A DNA stretch of 64,000 nucleotides from Micromonospora fulviviridis (GCF_014648395.1 NZ_BMRA01000002.1:592150-656149); one strand, 5' to 3'; positions 51,752-61,321 are shown, counted from the first letter of the stretch. Numbers and translations are program-made. Notes: generated by a model from the sequence alone, not told the origin.

Positions 51752-52072
51752 ATGCCCGCGTTCCTGCTGCGGTCCGTCTACACGGCGGAGGGGATCGACG
51801 GGCTGACGCGCGACGGCGGCACCAAGCGCGCCGAGGTCGTCCGGAAGCTGGTCGAGGACGCCGGCGGGCAGTTGCTGTCGATGCACTTCGCCTTCGCCGA
51901 CGACGACACCTACGTGCTGTGCGACCTGCCCGACCACCGCACCGCCGCCGCGCTGGCGATGCGCATCGGCGCGGCCCGCGGGCTGCGGACCCGGGTCACC
52001 CCGCTGCTGACCCCGGCCGAGGTCGACGAGGCGACCCGGACGCGGACCGACTACACCCCGCCGGGCGACTGA
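51752..52072 (+). CDS. GYD-domain-like small protein
   Basis: 106-residue ferredoxin-like alpha/beta protein. MPAFLLRSVYTAEGIDGL, then GGTKRAEVVRKLVEDAGGQLLSMHFAFADDDTYVLCDLPD, match the GYD superfamily, small proteins of unknown function. The start follows the upstream stop by 1 bp. The C-terminal TPAEVDEATRTRT is variable in the family. Confidence 0.85.
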   Translation: MPAFLLRSVYTAEGIDGLTRDGGTKRAEVVRKLVEDAGGQLLSMHFAFADDDTYVLCDLPDHRTAAALAMRIGAARGLRTRVTPLLTPAEVDEATRTRTDYTPPGD

Positions 52073-52114
52073 CGCCGGTCCCGACGGCCGCCCTGTCGCG
52101 CCGGCGGGGCGGCG

Positions 52115-52519
52115 TCAGCGCGCGTCGGTGACCACGTGCGAGCAGGCCGGGCAGGCCGCCGGGCCCTGCTCGGCGAACCACCGGCAGGTACGCCGGATCG
52201 CGCACTTCGGCAGCTGCTCCTCGCCCGGCTCGGCGGTCTCCGCGTACGAGGCGGCCATCCGGGCGCCCAGACCGCAGTGCTCGCCGGTCCAGAAGCCGCA
52301 GGACGAGGTGACGCACGGGCCGGCCAGCCGGAAGCGGGACTCGACCGGGGCGTCGGAGCCGCCGGCCGCGGCGAGCGCCACCTCGGCCGGCACCGCCGGC
52401 GTCACGTAGGCGACCCGCCCCGCCGGAGTGATCATGCCGAGGAACACCGTGGCGTTCGCCGCCGGCGTGCTCGGACACATCCGCTCCGGCGGGTCGGTCC
52501 GTCCGACGGCGTCGGTCAC
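52115..52519 (-). CDS. Cysteine-rich unknown protein, Tat-cassette gene 3
   Basis: 134-residue protein with eight cysteines: one near the N-terminus (ERMCPS), three in GPCVTSSCGFWTGEHCG, and four in KCAIRRTCRWFAEQGPAACPACS. The spacing suggests an iron-sulfur cluster or zinc sites. I recognise no family. The GTG start overlaps the stop of the 86-residue gene by 4 bp, so the two are translationally coupled. There is no signal peptide. Confidence 0.75.
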   Translation of the reverse strand: MTDAVGRTDPPERMCPSTPAANATVFLGMITPAGRVAYVTPAVPAEVALAAAGGSDAPVESRFRLAGPCVTSSCGFWTGEHCGLGARMAASYAETAEPGEEQLPKCAIRRTCRWFAEQGPAACPACSHVVTDAR

Positions 52520-52776
52520 CGCTGCATCCAGAAGCCGATGTCGTTGATCTTCTGGCCGAGGTCCTGGGCGAACGGGCCGTCGAGCACCCAGAGGCCGTAC
52601 CACTCGGGGCGCAGCTTGAGGTTGCCGTGACCGAGGGTGAGCGGGTTGGTCAGCTTGGCGTTGGCGGTGCCCAGGGCGGCCAGGCCGGCCTTCTGGATCT
52701 CGCCGGCGATGAGGGTCTGCTGCTCGGGGGTCAGGTCGACGCCGTCGACCACGAACCGGAACTCGTTGCGGGACAT
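52516..52776 (-). CDS. Small unknown protein, Tat-cassette gene 2
   Basis: 86-residue protein. It begins MSRNEFRFVVDGVDLTPEQQ, has an amphipathic helix (IAGEIQKAGLAALG), and ends in an aromatic segment with RPEWYGLWVLDG. There is no signal peptide or Cys. The ATG has CCGGAGG six bases upstream. The size and N-terminal helix recall RiPP-type precursors, but no known maturation enzyme is beside it, so this is only a thought. It overlaps the Cys-rich gene. Confidence 0.75.
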   Translation of the reverse strand: MSRNEFRFVVDGVDLTPEQQTLIAGEIQKAGLAALGTANAKLTNPLTLGHGNLKLRPEWYGLWVLDGPFAQDLGQKINDIGFWMQR

Positions 52777-52789
52777 GTGCTACCTCCGG

Positions 52790-53497
52790 TCACTCGTACG
52801 ATTCGGTGCCCAGCCCGCGGCGCAGGCTGATCCGGGTGAAGGCCGCCCAGCCGGCGTGCGAGGCGGCGTCGGCCCGCTGCCCGGCCCGGGCGAGCGCCCG
52901 GCCGGCGTGCTCCGCCCAGCGGGCGGCGGTGGCGTCGCCGTCGCCCCACAGCTCCCGGCACGCCGCGACCGCGAAGGCGACCTGCCCGGGCGCGCCGGTG
53001 AAACCGGCGGGCCCGTCGCCGACCCGGACCGTCCCGTCGGGCAGGACGCGCACGCTCGGGAAGTGGTGGTGCAGGCTGGCCAGGGTCGCCGCGTGGCTGC
53101 CGTCCCGCCGCCCCGCCGCGAAGCCGGCGCGCAGCTCGTCGTCGCGCCGGTAGCGGATCGCGTGCAGGGTGAGGGCGTCGCCGGCCGGCGCGACACGGCC
53201 GACCACCTGGACCGGGGCGCTCCAGGCGCGGGGTGAGTTGGCCGACCAGAAGGCCAGCCAGGCGGCCAGCCGGGCGTGGAAGTCGGCCTGGAAGCGGACC
53301 GCCGGGGCGGTGCCGTCGGGTGCCCGCAGCGCCGCGGTGGCGATCCGGTCCCGGGCGACCAGCGGGGTGGTGGCGCGGGCGGGGGTCGCCGCGGCGGCGG
53401 TCGGGGCGACGGCCACGCCGGTCACGGTGACCGCCGAGGCCGCCGCCGCGCCGGCGAGCAGTCGCCGGCGTGAGAACGGGTACGCGTTGTCGTTCAT
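52790..53497 (-). CDS. Tat-exported unknown protein, Tat-cassette gene 1
   Basis: 235-residue protein. The N-terminus has a twin-arginine signal (SRRRLLAG, then a hydrophobic Ala/Val stretch to about residue 37). The mature domain is helical, with RFQADFHARLAAWLAFWSAN and HHHFPSV, and ends RRGLGTESYE. A cofactor or folding in the cytoplasm is implied by Tat use. No catalytic motif is recognised. It is 13 bp upstream of the 86-residue gene and probably heads the three-gene transcript. Confidence 0.75.
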   Translation of the reverse strand: MNDNAYPFSRRRLLAGAAAASAVTVTGVAVAPTAAAATPARATTPLVARDRIATAALRAPDGTAPAVRFQADFHARLAAWLAFWSANSPRAWSAPVQVVGRVAPAGDALTLHAIRYRRDDELRAGFAAGRRDGSHAATLASLHHHFPSVRVLPDGTVRVGDGPAGFTGAPGQVAFAVAACRELWGDGDATAARWAEHAGRALARAGQRADAASHAGWAAFTRISLRRGLGTESYE

Positions 53498-53666
53498 CGT
53501 CGGCCTTTCGTCGACGGCCAGTGCACCGACGCTATCGACCGAGACGGATCGAATGAACACTCCGCGTGACGGGAGGCCGACAGGAAGTCCGGGAATCCAC
53601 GGCGGCGTGAATGACCATTCCTGTGCCGCCCGACATCCATTCACGGGCGGCGTCGGGCAAGGGTCG

Positions 53667-54350
53667 TCAGCCGCGTCCTCGCCGCCACCGCACGACGGTC
53701 CGGCAGACGACGCGAACGCCACCGACGAACCGGCCCAGATGGTCCCTGTTCTGGAGCACGTACGTGACGATCAGCATGACGAGGAAGCTCAGTCCCGCCA
53801 GCCAGGCCAGCCAGTCGCCGATCGAGGCCAGCAGCGGAAGGGTGGCGACCAGGGCGGCGGCGGCCGAGAGCGGAAAGACCAGTTGCAGCCCGAACTCGTA
53901 CCGCATGGACCGCGCGTCCTTGTGGCGGGCGTAGAACTCCTCCCACAGGAAGATCCGGTCGTCACCGGAGCACTGCACGGCGATCGGCCGGAGCACCTCG
54001 CGGACGTACCGGTGCGCCACCTCCCGGTCCCGGCGGCGCCGCAGGATGGTGATGCCACAGACGGCGGACAGGATGGGAACGGTGATCAGCAAGCGCGGAT
54101 CGGCCCGATTCGCGACGACGAACCCCAGAATCACGGCCACCACGGTCAGGTATGCGCCGACGAGAGCGTGCGACGCCGATGACTTCTGCGCCACCACGGC
54201 CCGGATCGCGGTGTACTCCGCGATGAGCAGGTTCGTGCGGTTGTCGACGCGAGCATCCGCCGCGACGTACTCCGGATGGGTGGATCTGCCTCCGCGGTCA
54301 ACCACGTCCTCCCACGCCACGGCCCAATGATGGCAATGGATGGCAACCAT
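53667..54350 (-). CDS. Unknown four-helix membrane protein
   Basis: About 227 residues with two pairs of membrane segments: LVGAYLTVVAVILGFVV and LITVPILSAVCGITIL, then after a ~60-residue charged cytoplasmic loop (RRRRDREVAHRYVREVL), two more near residues 155-195. No family is recognised; it loosely resembles small integral membrane effector-type proteins. The start is uncertain: the ATG at 54350 or a GTG at 54320 (VAWEDV) would both fit. No ribosome site decides. Confidence 0.6.
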   Translation of the reverse strand: MVAIHCHHWAVAWEDVVDRGGRSTHPEYVAADARVDNRTNLLIAEYTAIRAVVAQKSSASHALVGAYLTVVAVILGFVVANRADPRLLITVPILSAVCGITILRRRRDREVAHRYVREVLRPIAVQCSGDDRIFLWEEFYARHKDARSMRYEFGLQLVFPLSAAAALVATLPLLASIGDWLAWLAGLSFLVMLIVTYVLQNRDHLGRFVGGVRVVCRTVVRWRRGRG

Positions 54351-54375
54351 CCGCCAACACGGACGGCGCGGGTCC

Positions 54376-55632
54376 TCAGCCGCGCGCCGCGGCGGGCAGC
54401 GTGCGCGCCGGTTGGGCGGGGACGGCCACGCCCGGGGACGGCAGGGTCACCGTCACGACGAGTCCGCCGCCGTCCCGGGGATGGGCGTGCACGGCACCGC
54501 CGTGCGCCTGGGCCACCGCCCGCACGATCGACAGGCCCAGTCCGAACCCTCGCCCGGCGCCGGCGCGGTCGCGCGCGCCGCTCCGCTCGGGATCCGGCCG
54601 GGCAGCGGCCACCCGGTCGTGGTGGAGCCGCCGGAAGGGCTGGAAGATCGCCTCGATCTCGTAACTGGGCACCACCGGTCCGGTGTTGACCACCACCAGG
54701 GTGGCGCGGCCGTCGACGGTGCCGGTGCTCACGTCGATCTCGCCGCCGGCCGGCAGGTTGTGCCGGACCGCGTTCTCCACCAGGTTCTGCGTGAGCCGCT
54801 CCAGCAGCACCGGGTCGCCGGCCGTGGCGGCGGGCGCGAGCCGCCGGCGTACGGTCAGCTGCGGCGTGCCGGCCACCTGGTCGAGGAGGTGGCCGGCGAT
54901 CTCGGCGAGGTCGACCGGGGTGCGGTCGACCACCTGCTGCTCCGAGTCGGCCAGGGTGAGCAGCCCGTCGATGAGCCGTTCGTGGCGTTCGTTGACCGCC
55001 ATCAGGGTCTCGCCGAGCTGCCGCAGTTCGGCGGAGGCACCCGGCCGGGACATCGCCACCTCCAGCAGCGACCGGTTGAGCGCGAGCGGGGTACGCAGCT
55101 CGTGGGACGCGTTCGCCACGAACCGCCGCTGGACGTCGAAGGACCGGTCGAGCCGCTCCAGCATCAGGTCGAAGGTGTCGGCCAGTTCCTTCACCTCGTC
55201 CCGCGGCCCGCGCAGCGCGATCCGCTCGTGCAGCCCCCGCCCGCCCGCGTCGGCGGCGGCGATCCGCCGCGCGGTGCCGGTGATCTGGTGCAACGGCTGC
55301 AACGCCCGCCCGGCGATCAGCCAGCCGAAGCCGAGGGCGACCGCCGAGATCAGCAGCAGCGCGATCCCGCCCTGGGTGAGCAGCGACTCCAACGCGTTCC
55401 GCTTCGCCTCGTCCTGGGCCTCCTGGATGAGGACCCGCAGCTGATCGGCCGCCCCCACGCCTGGCAACTTGCCGAACGGGGTCTGGACGATCTGAGCCTT
55501 CACCCCCGTCAGCGGCTGCCGCATCCGCTGGTCGACCAGCACGTACGTGACGGCGAGCAGGACCACCCCGGCGAGCAGCAGGAGCCCGCCGTGCACCAGG
55601 GTCAGTCGGGCCCGGATGGTCAGTCGTTTCAC
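54376..55632 (-). CDS. Sensor histidine kinase (HAMP/HisKA)
   Basis: 418-residue envelope sensor. One membrane segment at ~10-30 and another at ~90-112 enclose an extracytoplasmic loop of ~60 residues. A HAMP region (~112-170) leads to the HisKA domain with the phospho-acceptor His in FVANASHELRTPL, and a HATPase domain with NLVENAVRHNLPAGG and GFGLGLSIVRAV. The GTG overlaps the upstream regulator's stop by 4 bp. It likely controls the divergent efflux operon at 56418. Confidence 0.95.
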   Translation of the reverse strand: MKRLTIRARLTLVHGGLLLLAGVVLLAVTYVLVDQRMRQPLTGVKAQIVQTPFGKLPGVGAADQLRVLIQEAQDEAKRNALESLLTQGGIALLLISAVALGFGWLIAGRALQPLHQITGTARRIAAADAGGRGLHERIALRGPRDEVKELADTFDLMLERLDRSFDVQRRFVANASHELRTPLALNRSLLEVAMSRPGASAELRQLGETLMAVNERHERLIDGLLTLADSEQQVVDRTPVDLAEIAGHLLDQVAGTPQLTVRRRLAPAATAGDPVLLERLTQNLVENAVRHNLPAGGEIDVSTGTVDGRATLVVVNTGPVVPSYEIEAIFQPFRRLHHDRVAAARPDPERSGARDRAGAGRGFGLGLSIVRAVAQAHGGAVHAHPRDGGGLVVTVTLPSPGVAVPAQPARTLPAAARG

Positions 55633-56294
55633 CGGATCTGATACCCCACTCCCGGCACCGTCTCGACCACCTGTGGGTCGCCGAGCTTGCGGCGCAGCTT
55701 CATCACGGTCACCCGCACCACGTTGGTGAACGGGTCGATGTGCTCGTCCCAGGCCCGGTCCAGCAGCTCCTCCGCGGAGACCACCGCCCCGCCGGCCCGC
55801 ACCAGCTCCGCCAGCACGGCGAACTCCTTGCGGGACAGCGCGACGTACCGGCCGTCCCGGTAGACCTCCCGGCGGGCCGGGTCGACCACGATGCCGGCCC
55901 GGCTCAGCCTCGGCGGGACCGCCGGCCGGGCCCGCCGGGCCAGCGCGTGCACCCGGGCGGAGAGTTCGACAAGCGCGAACGGTTTGACCAGGTAGTCGTC
56001 GGCGCCGAGGGCCAGCCCGGCCACCCGTTCCCGGACGGCCGCGGCGGCGGTCAGCATGAGCACCCGGGTCTCAGCGCCGCTGTCCACCACCGCCCGGCAG
56101 ACGTCGTCGCCGTGCACCACCGGCAGGTCCCGGTCGAGCACCACCACGTCGTAGTCGGTGACGCCGAGCCGTTCCAGCGCCGCGTCCCCGTCGTACGCCA
56201 CGTCCACGGCGAACGCCTCCCGGCGCAGCCACTCGGCGATGGAGTCGGCCAGCAGCGTCTCGTCCTCGACCACAAGCACTCGCACGTTCCCCAT
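55629..56294 (-). CDS. OmpR-family response regulator
   Basis: 221-residue regulator. The receiver has VVEDETLLADSIAEWLR, the phospho-acceptor Asp in VVVLDRDLPV, the Thr in LMLTAAAA and the Lys in DYLVKPFALVEL. The C-terminal winged HTH ends in RVTVMKLRRKLGDPQVVETVPGVGYQIR-type sequence. It precedes and overlaps the kinase gene. Its promoter is shared with the divergent lipoprotein gene at 56418. Confidence 0.95.
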   Translation of the reverse strand: MGNVRVLVVEDETLLADSIAEWLRREAFAVDVAYDGDAALERLGVTDYDVVVLDRDLPVVHGDDVCRAVVDSGAETRVLMLTAAAAVRERVAGLALGADDYLVKPFALVELSARVHALARRARPAVPPRLSRAGIVVDPARREVYRDGRYVALSRKEFAVLAELVRAGGAVVSAEELLDRAWDEHIDPFTNVVRVTVMKLRRKLGDPQVVETVPGVGYQIR

Positions 56295-56417
56295 GGTGCC
56301 GCGCCCGCGGATAACGGCGGCGTTAACGCCGGCGGTTACGCCCGGGATACCGCCGCTGCGGTCGACTCGTCCGTATCGGCCGGCGATCGGCGCCGGCCGG
56401 GAGGAAGGAGTTGTGCC

Positions 56418-56972
56418 ATGCGCCGACGAATGTCGGGCACACTGCTCGTCCTGCCCCTGCTGCTGGGTCTGGCGACCGCGGGCTGCGGGGGTACCGACCG
56501 GGACGGGGAGCGGGTGGCCACGGCCGGAGGCGGTGCGGGCGGGGCCTCGCCCAGCGCCAGCATCGCCCCGGTCAGCGACGAGGACCGGCAGCGCGAGTTC
56601 GCCAGGTGCATGCGGGAGAACGGGGTGCCGGACTTCCCCGACCCGGAGCCCGGCGAGGGCGGTGGCTTCCGCATCCGCATGCCCGCCGGCGCCGACAAGG
56701 AGAAGGTCCAGGCGGCCATGGAGCAGTGCCGCAGCCTGATGCCCAACGGCGGCAAGGCGCTCAAGCTCGACCCCGAGCAGGTGGAGAAGGTGCGGAAGCT
56801 GGCCCGGTGCATGCGGGAGAACGGCGTGCCGGACTTCCCGGACCCGGGCCCGGACGGCAGCATCGAACTCAAGGGCGGCGCCAACATCGACCCGGAGAAC
56901 CCGACCACGCGGGCCGCGCTGGAGAAGTGCCGCGAGGGTGACGCGCCGCTGCTGATGAAGAGGACGCAGTGA
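56418..56972 (+). CDS. Exported lipoprotein with duplicated RCMRENGVPDFPDP motif
   Basis: 184-residue lipoprotein. The signal ends in the lipobox-like ATAGC, giving a mature N-terminal Cys at 23. The domain RCMRENGVPDFPDP occurs twice, at 63-76 and 130-143, each followed by a conserved AA(M/L)EQ/KCR pattern (Cys104, Cys171). The paired Cys residues suggest disulfides or metal binding. Its place ahead of an adaptor-ATPase-permease operon suggests it presents a substrate or senses envelope stress. The ATG has GGAAGGAG upstream, and its stop overlaps the adaptor start. Confidence 0.85.
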   Translation: MRRRMSGTLLVLPLLLGLATAGCGGTDRDGERVATAGGGAGGASPSASIAPVSDEDRQREFARCMRENGVPDFPDPEPGEGGGFRIRMPAGADKEKVQAAMEQCRSLMPNGGKALKLDPEQVEKVRKLARCMRENGVPDFPDPGPDGSIELKGGANIDPENPTTRAALEKCREGDAPLLMKRTQ

Positions 56973-57088
56973 GCGCGAGGAGTGAGCCGGGTCTTGCGAG
57001 CCCCACAGTCGCGAACAACAGCGGCCCCGTGAGCGCGAGGAACGAGCCGGGTCTTGCGAGCCCCGCAGTCGCGAACACCAGCGGCCCC
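56969..57088. repeat. Tandem 60-bp repeat within the adaptor start, REP-like
   Basis: Two adjacent 60-bp copies (56969-57028 and 57029-57088) differ at only 4 positions, and a third begins GTGAGCGCG at 57089. The repeat is 20 codons long, so the frame stays open and both copies translate to VSAR(S/N)EPGLASP-type sequence. I recall similar GAGCGCGAGG...CTTGCGAGCCCCGCAGTCGCGAAC repeats being dispersed in Micromonosporaceae; this would make it an inserted repetitive element. A genome search would settle that. Confidence 0.7.
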
Positions 57089-58249
57089 GTGAGCGCGGGC
57101 ATCACCACGCCGGTCGAGGCGACCATCACCGCCGATCCGCCGGCTGCCGCGCCGGCGAGCGCCGGGCGCAGCCGCCGCCGGCGCGCGCGTACCCGGCTGG
57201 TGGTGGCTTCGGCGGTGGTGGTCGCCGCCGCGGCGGGCGTCACGGCCGCGGTGGCGGCCGGTGGCCGCGACGGGGGTACGGCGGCCGCTGGTGGCCTGCC
57301 GCCGGCGACCGCCGAGGTCACCCGGCAGACCCTTGTGGACGCGGAGAGCTTCGACGGGGAACTCGGCTACGGCGCCACCCACCACGCGGCGCCACGCGCG
57401 GGCGGCACGCTCACCTGGCTGGCCGCCACCGGCGCCCAGGTCACCCGGGGCAAGCCACTGTTCGCGGTCGACGACGCCGAGGTCGTGCTGCTGTACGGGA
57501 AGCTGCCGGCGTACCGGACCCTGGGGCCCGGCATGTCCGGCGCGGACGTACGGCAGTTCGAGCGGAACCTGGCGGCGCTCGGCTACTCCGGGTTCACCGC
57601 CGACGACGAGTACACCTCGGCCACGGCGGACGCGGTGCGGGACTGGCAGGAGGACCTCGACCTGCCCGAGACCGGCCGGGTCGAGCTGGGCCGGGTGGTC
57701 TACGCCGAGGGCGCGGTCCGGGTGGAGAGCCACGAGGCGGAGCCCGGCGATCCGGCCCAGCCCGGGCAGGCGGTGCTGAGCTGGACCGGCACCACCCGGG
57801 TGGTGACCGTGTCCCTCGACGTCGACGACGAGCGGCTGGCGAAGAAGGGCGCCAAGGTGACCGTCTCCCTGCCCGACGGCAAGGAGGTCGCCGGCACGGT
57901 CGCCGACACGGAGACGGTGATCGAGACCGGCGCCGACGGCGGGGCGGGCGGCCAGGGCGAACCGGAAACGAAGATCGAGGTCACCGTGACGGTGGCCGAC
58001 CCGAAGGCGCTGACCGGCTTCGACCAGGCCTCGGCCAAGGTCGCGTTCACCGCCGCCGAGCGCCGCGACGTGCTCACCGTCCCGGTCGCCGCGCTGCTGG
58101 CGCTGGCCGAGGGCGGCTACGGCGTGCAGCTGGTCGAGGGCGCGAGCACCCGGATCGTCGCCGTGCAGACCGGGCTGTTCGCCGCCGGCCGGGTGGAGGT
58201 CTCCGGCGCCGGGCTGGCCGAGGGGGCGACCGTGGGGATGCCGACGTGA
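56969..58249 (+). CDS. Efflux adaptor (membrane fusion type) with peptidoglycan-binding motif
   Basis: About 426 residues from the first GTG; the first ~40 residues are repeat-derived, so the ancestral start may be the GTG at 57089. A membrane anchor ([22 protein letters not shown]) precedes an HlyD/MacA-like barrel-sandwich pattern with [22 protein letters not shown]. Between the halves is a PG_binding_1-like stretch [21 protein letters not shown]. It probably couples the MacB-like transporter downstream to the cell wall. The stop is overlapped by the ATPase gene. Confidence 0.85.
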   Translation: MSARSEPGLASPTVANNSGPVSARNEPGLASPAVANTSGPVSAGITTPVEATITADPPAAAPASAGRSRRRRARTRLVVASAVVVAAAAGVTAAVAAGGRDGGTAAAGGLPPATAEVTRQTLVDAESFDGELGYGATHHAAPRAGGTLTWLAATGAQVTRGKPLFAVDDAEVVLLYGKLPAYRTLGPGMSGADVRQFERNLAALGYSGFTADDEYTSATADAVRDWQEDLDLPETGRVELGRVVYAEGAVRVESHEAEPGDPAQPGQAVLSWTGTTRVVTVSLDVDDERLAKKGAKVTVSLPDGKEVAGTVADTETVIETGADGGAGGQGEPETKIEVTVTVADPKALTGFDQASAKVAFTAAERRDVLTVPVAALLALAEGGYGVQLVEGASTRIVAVQTGLFAAGRVEVSGAGLAEGATVGMPT

Positions 58250-58941
58250 CCGGCGAGACGGTCGTCGAGCTGACCGATGTCAGCAAGGTCTACCCGGGCG
58301 GCGTACGGGCCCTGGACGGGGTCTCGCTGACCATCCGCCCCGGCGAGCTGGTGGCCATCGTCGGGCCCTCCGGGTCGGGCAAGTCCACCATGCTGCACCT
58401 GATCGGCACCCTGGACCGCCCGTCCACCGGCCGGGTCCGCATCGACGGGCACGACGTGGCCGCGCTCGGCGACCGGCAGCTCTCCGCGCTGCGGTCCTCC
58501 CGGATCGGCTTCGTCTTCCAGCAGTTCCACCTCGCCCCGAACGTGCCGGTGCGGGACAACGTCGCCGACGGGCTGCTCTACGCGGGCGTACCTCTGCGGG
58601 AGCGGCGGCGGCGCGCGGAGGCCGCGCTGGCCCGGGTCGGGCTGGGGCACCGGCTCGACCACCGGCCGCACGAACTGTCCGGCGGCGAGCGGCAGCGGGT
58701 GGCGATCGCCCGTGCGGTGGTCGGCGCGCCCGCGCTGCTGCTGGCGGACGAACCGACCGGCAACCTGGATTCGGCGTCCGGCGCCGGGGTGCTGGCGCTG
58801 CTGCGCGACCTGCACGCGGCCGGGACCACCATCGTGGTGATCACCCACGACCTGGAGATCGCCGCCGGCCTGCCCCGCCGGGTCCAGATGCGCGACGGCC
58901 GGATCGTGGCCGACCACCGCCCGGTGGGGGTGCCGGCATGA
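58246..58941 (+). CDS. MacB/LolD-type ABC ATPase
   Basis: 231-residue ATPase. Walker A is GPSGSGKST, the signature LSGGERQR, Walker [18 protein letters not shown], and the switch His in VITHD. The MacB/LolD hallmark [18 protein letters not shown] is present. It works with the adjacent adaptor and permease as a mechanotransmission exporter of antibiotics or lipids. The GTG overlaps the upstream stop. Confidence 0.95.
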   Translation: MTGETVVELTDVSKVYPGGVRALDGVSLTIRPGELVAIVGPSGSGKSTMLHLIGTLDRPSTGRVRIDGHDVAALGDRQLSALRSSRIGFVFQQFHLAPNVPVRDNVADGLLYAGVPLRERRRRAEAALARVGLGHRLDHRPHELSGGERQRVAIARAVVGAPALLLADEPTGNLDSASGAGVLALLRDLHAAGTTIVVITHDLEIAAGLPRRVQMRDGRIVADHRPVGVPA

Positions 58942-60146
58942 GCGGGCCGACCAGGCTGGCGCCCGCCCGGCTCCGCCCCCGGGACGTCCTGCGGGTCGGC
59001 GGCGTCGGGCTGCGCACCCGGCCGCTGCGGGCGTTCCTCTCGGCGCTGGGCATCGCGATCGGGATCGCCGCCATGGTCGCGGTGGTCGGGATCTCCGCCT
59101 CGTCCCGGGCGGAACTGGACCGCACGCTCGCCGAACTCGGCACCAACCTGCTCACCGTCGGCCCGGGCAACACCCTCTTCGGCGACGACGCCGAGCTGCC
59201 GGCGGAGTCGGTGGCGATGATCGGGCGGATCGGGCCGGTGCGGGAGGTCGCCGCGACGGCGCTGCTGGCGGACGCGCGGGTGTACCGCTCGGATCTGATC
59301 TCCCGGGGCGAGAGCGGCGGGATCGCCGCCCGCGCCGCCGGCCTGGAGCTGCGCGACACGGTCGGGCTGGAGGTGGTCAGCGGCACGTGGCTGAACGCCG
59401 CCACCGCCCGCTACCCGGCGGTGGTGCTCGGCGCCACCACGGCCCAGCGGCTCGGTGTCGGCGCCGCCGGACCGGACGTGCGGATCCAGCTCGGCGGGCG
59501 CTGGTTCACCGTGGTGGGCATCCTGGCGCCCGCGCCGCTCGCGCCGGAGCTGGACCTGTCCGCGTTGGTCGGCTGGGACGCGGCGCGGTCGTACCTCGAC
59601 TTCGACGGGCACCCGACCGCGGTCTACACCCGGACCTCGGAGACCGCGGTCGAGGCGGTACGCGCGGTGCTCGCCGCCACGGCGAACCCGGAGGCGCCGA
59701 ACGAGGTGAAGGTGGCGCGGCCCTCCGACGCGCTCGCCGCGAAGCAGGCGACCGACGAGGCGTTCACCGGGCTGCTGCTCGGCCTCGGCGCGGTCGCCCT
59801 GCTGGTGGGTGGCGTCGGGGTGGCGAACACGATGGTGATCTCGGTGCTGGAGCGGCGCCCGGAGATCGGCCTGCGCCGGTCGCTCGGGGCCACCCGGGGA
59901 CAGGTCCGCACCCAGTTCCTGGCCGAGTCGCTGCTGCTGTCCGCCCTCGGCGGTCTCGGCGGGGTGCTGCTGGGTAGCGCGGTCACGGCGGGTTACGCGT
60001 TCTCCCGGTCGTGGCCGGCGGTGGTGCCGGCCTGGGCGCTGGGCGGCGGGGTCGGCGCGACCCTGCTGATCGGGGCCCTCGCGGGGCTGTACCCGGCGAT
60101 CCGCGCGGCCCGCCTCGCGCCGACCGAGGCGCTCGCCACGCCGTGA
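58938..60146 (+). CDS. MacB-like ABC permease (FtsX fold)
   Basis: 402-residue permease with one N-terminal helix (residues ~25-45), a large extracytoplasmic MacB_PCD domain, and three C-terminal helices. The FtsX signature [23 protein letters not shown] is present near residue 312. It shares the operon with the lipoprotein, adaptor and ATPase. The ATG overlaps the ATPase stop (ATGA). Confidence 0.94.
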   Translation: MSGPTRLAPARLRPRDVLRVGGVGLRTRPLRAFLSALGIAIGIAAMVAVVGISASSRAELDRTLAELGTNLLTVGPGNTLFGDDAELPAESVAMIGRIGPVREVAATALLADARVYRSDLISRGESGGIAARAAGLELRDTVGLEVVSGTWLNAATARYPAVVLGATTAQRLGVGAAGPDVRIQLGGRWFTVVGILAPAPLAPELDLSALVGWDAARSYLDFDGHPTAVYTRTSETAVEAVRAVLAATANPEAPNEVKVARPSDALAAKQATDEAFTGLLLGLGAVALLVGGVGVANTMVISVLERRPEIGLRRSLGATRGQVRTQFLAESLLLSALGGLGGVLLGSAVTAGYAFSRSWPAVVPAWALGGGVGATLLIGALAGLYPAIRAARLAPTEALATP

Positions 60147-60310
60147 GCGCCGGCCGGCGGATTGTGGCCGGTGACCGGTCACGCCCGCCGGCCGTTTCAC
60201 CCGGATCCTCCCGGGTATCCGGGTCGCCCGGCCGGATCGCCGTCCCGCGACGACCCGCCGGGCGGCGGTCGTCGCGTGAGGTCGGGTAACGGGGCAGGTT
60301 CGGGGGACGC

Positions 60311-61321
60311 ATGCGCGCGCTGCTGAACGTCGTGGCCTGGGTGGTCGCCGCCCTGCTCGTGGCCTGGCTCGCCGGGCTGTTCTTCCGCTGGGCGTGCCGG
60401 ACCCGCTACGGGTGGATCATCAAACCGGTCTACGAAGCGTGCCGCCGGCCGGCGGTGGCCGTGCTGGTGATCGGGGCGTTGTTCGCCTCGGTCCCCGGCC
60501 GGCGGTACGAGTGGTTGTCGGCGTTCCGGCACGGGCTGCTGCTGGCGTTCGCCGCGGCCTGCGCGTGGCTGGTGATCAGATTCCTGCAGGTCACCGAGGG
60601 CCTCGCGTTGGGGCGCCTGTCCCACGAACCGACGGCGAACCGGCAGCACCGGCGGGCGCGTACCCAGATCCGGTTGGTCCGGGGCTTGACCGCCGTGATC
60701 GTGACCCTGGCCGCGATCGCCGTCGCGTTGATGAGCTACCAGCAGGTGCGGGTGGTCGGGGTCTCCCTGGTGACCTCCGCCGGCGTGATCGGCGTGCTGA
60801 TCGGGGTGGCCGCCCGCACGTCGCTGTCGAACGCCTTCGCGGGCCTGCAGATCGCCTTCACCGACGCGATCCACGTCGACGACGTGGTGGTGGTCGACGG
60901 CGCGTGGGGTCGGGTCGAGGAGGTGAAGCTGACCAGCGTCGTGATACGGATGTGGGATGAGCGCCGGCTCATCCTGCCGACCACCCACTTCACCGACCGC
61001 CCGTTCCAGAACTGGACCCGGCACGAGTCCCGGGTCGTCGGCGAGCTGCGGCTGCACGTCGACTACACCGCCGACGTGGAGCAGATCCGGCGCGAGGCCC
61101 GCCGGCTGGTCGAGGAGTCACCGCTGTGGGACCGGGCCCTCTGGGTGCTCCAGGTGGTCGACGTCACCCCGCAGACGCTGGAACTCCAGGTACGTGTCTC
61201 GGCCGCGGACGGGCCGAGCAGCTGGGACCTCCGCTGCGACCTGCGCGAGGGCCTCATGAAGTACATCCGCGACCAGCACCCGCAGTGGCTGCCCCGGACC
61301 CGCGCCGAGCCCCAGCCCTAG
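60311..61321 (+). CDS. MscS-family mechanosensitive channel
   Basis: 336-residue membrane channel. About five hydrophobic segments (residues ~1-175) include the pore-lining TM3 region with VTSAGVIGVLIGVAARTSLSNAFAG, Gly/Ala-rich as in MscS. The cytoplasmic beta-domain has IHVDDVVVVDGAWGRVEEV and LPTTHFTDRPFQNWTRHES. It probably opens under osmotic stress. The start ATG is likely. No close partner genes exist. Confidence 0.9.
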   Translation: MRALLNVVAWVVAALLVAWLAGLFFRWACRTRYGWIIKPVYEACRRPAVAVLVIGALFASVPGRRYEWLSAFRHGLLLAFAAACAWLVIRFLQVTEGLALGRLSHEPTANRQHRRARTQIRLVRGLTAVIVTLAAIAVALMSYQQVRVVGVSLVTSAGVIGVLIGVAARTSLSNAFAGLQIAFTDAIHVDDVVVVDGAWGRVEEVKLTSVVIRMWDERRLILPTTHFTDRPFQNWTRHESRVVGELRLHVDYTADVEQIRREARRLVEESPLWDRALWVLQVVDVTPQTLELQVRVSAADGPSSWDLRCDLREGLMKYIRDQHPQWLPRTRAEPQP

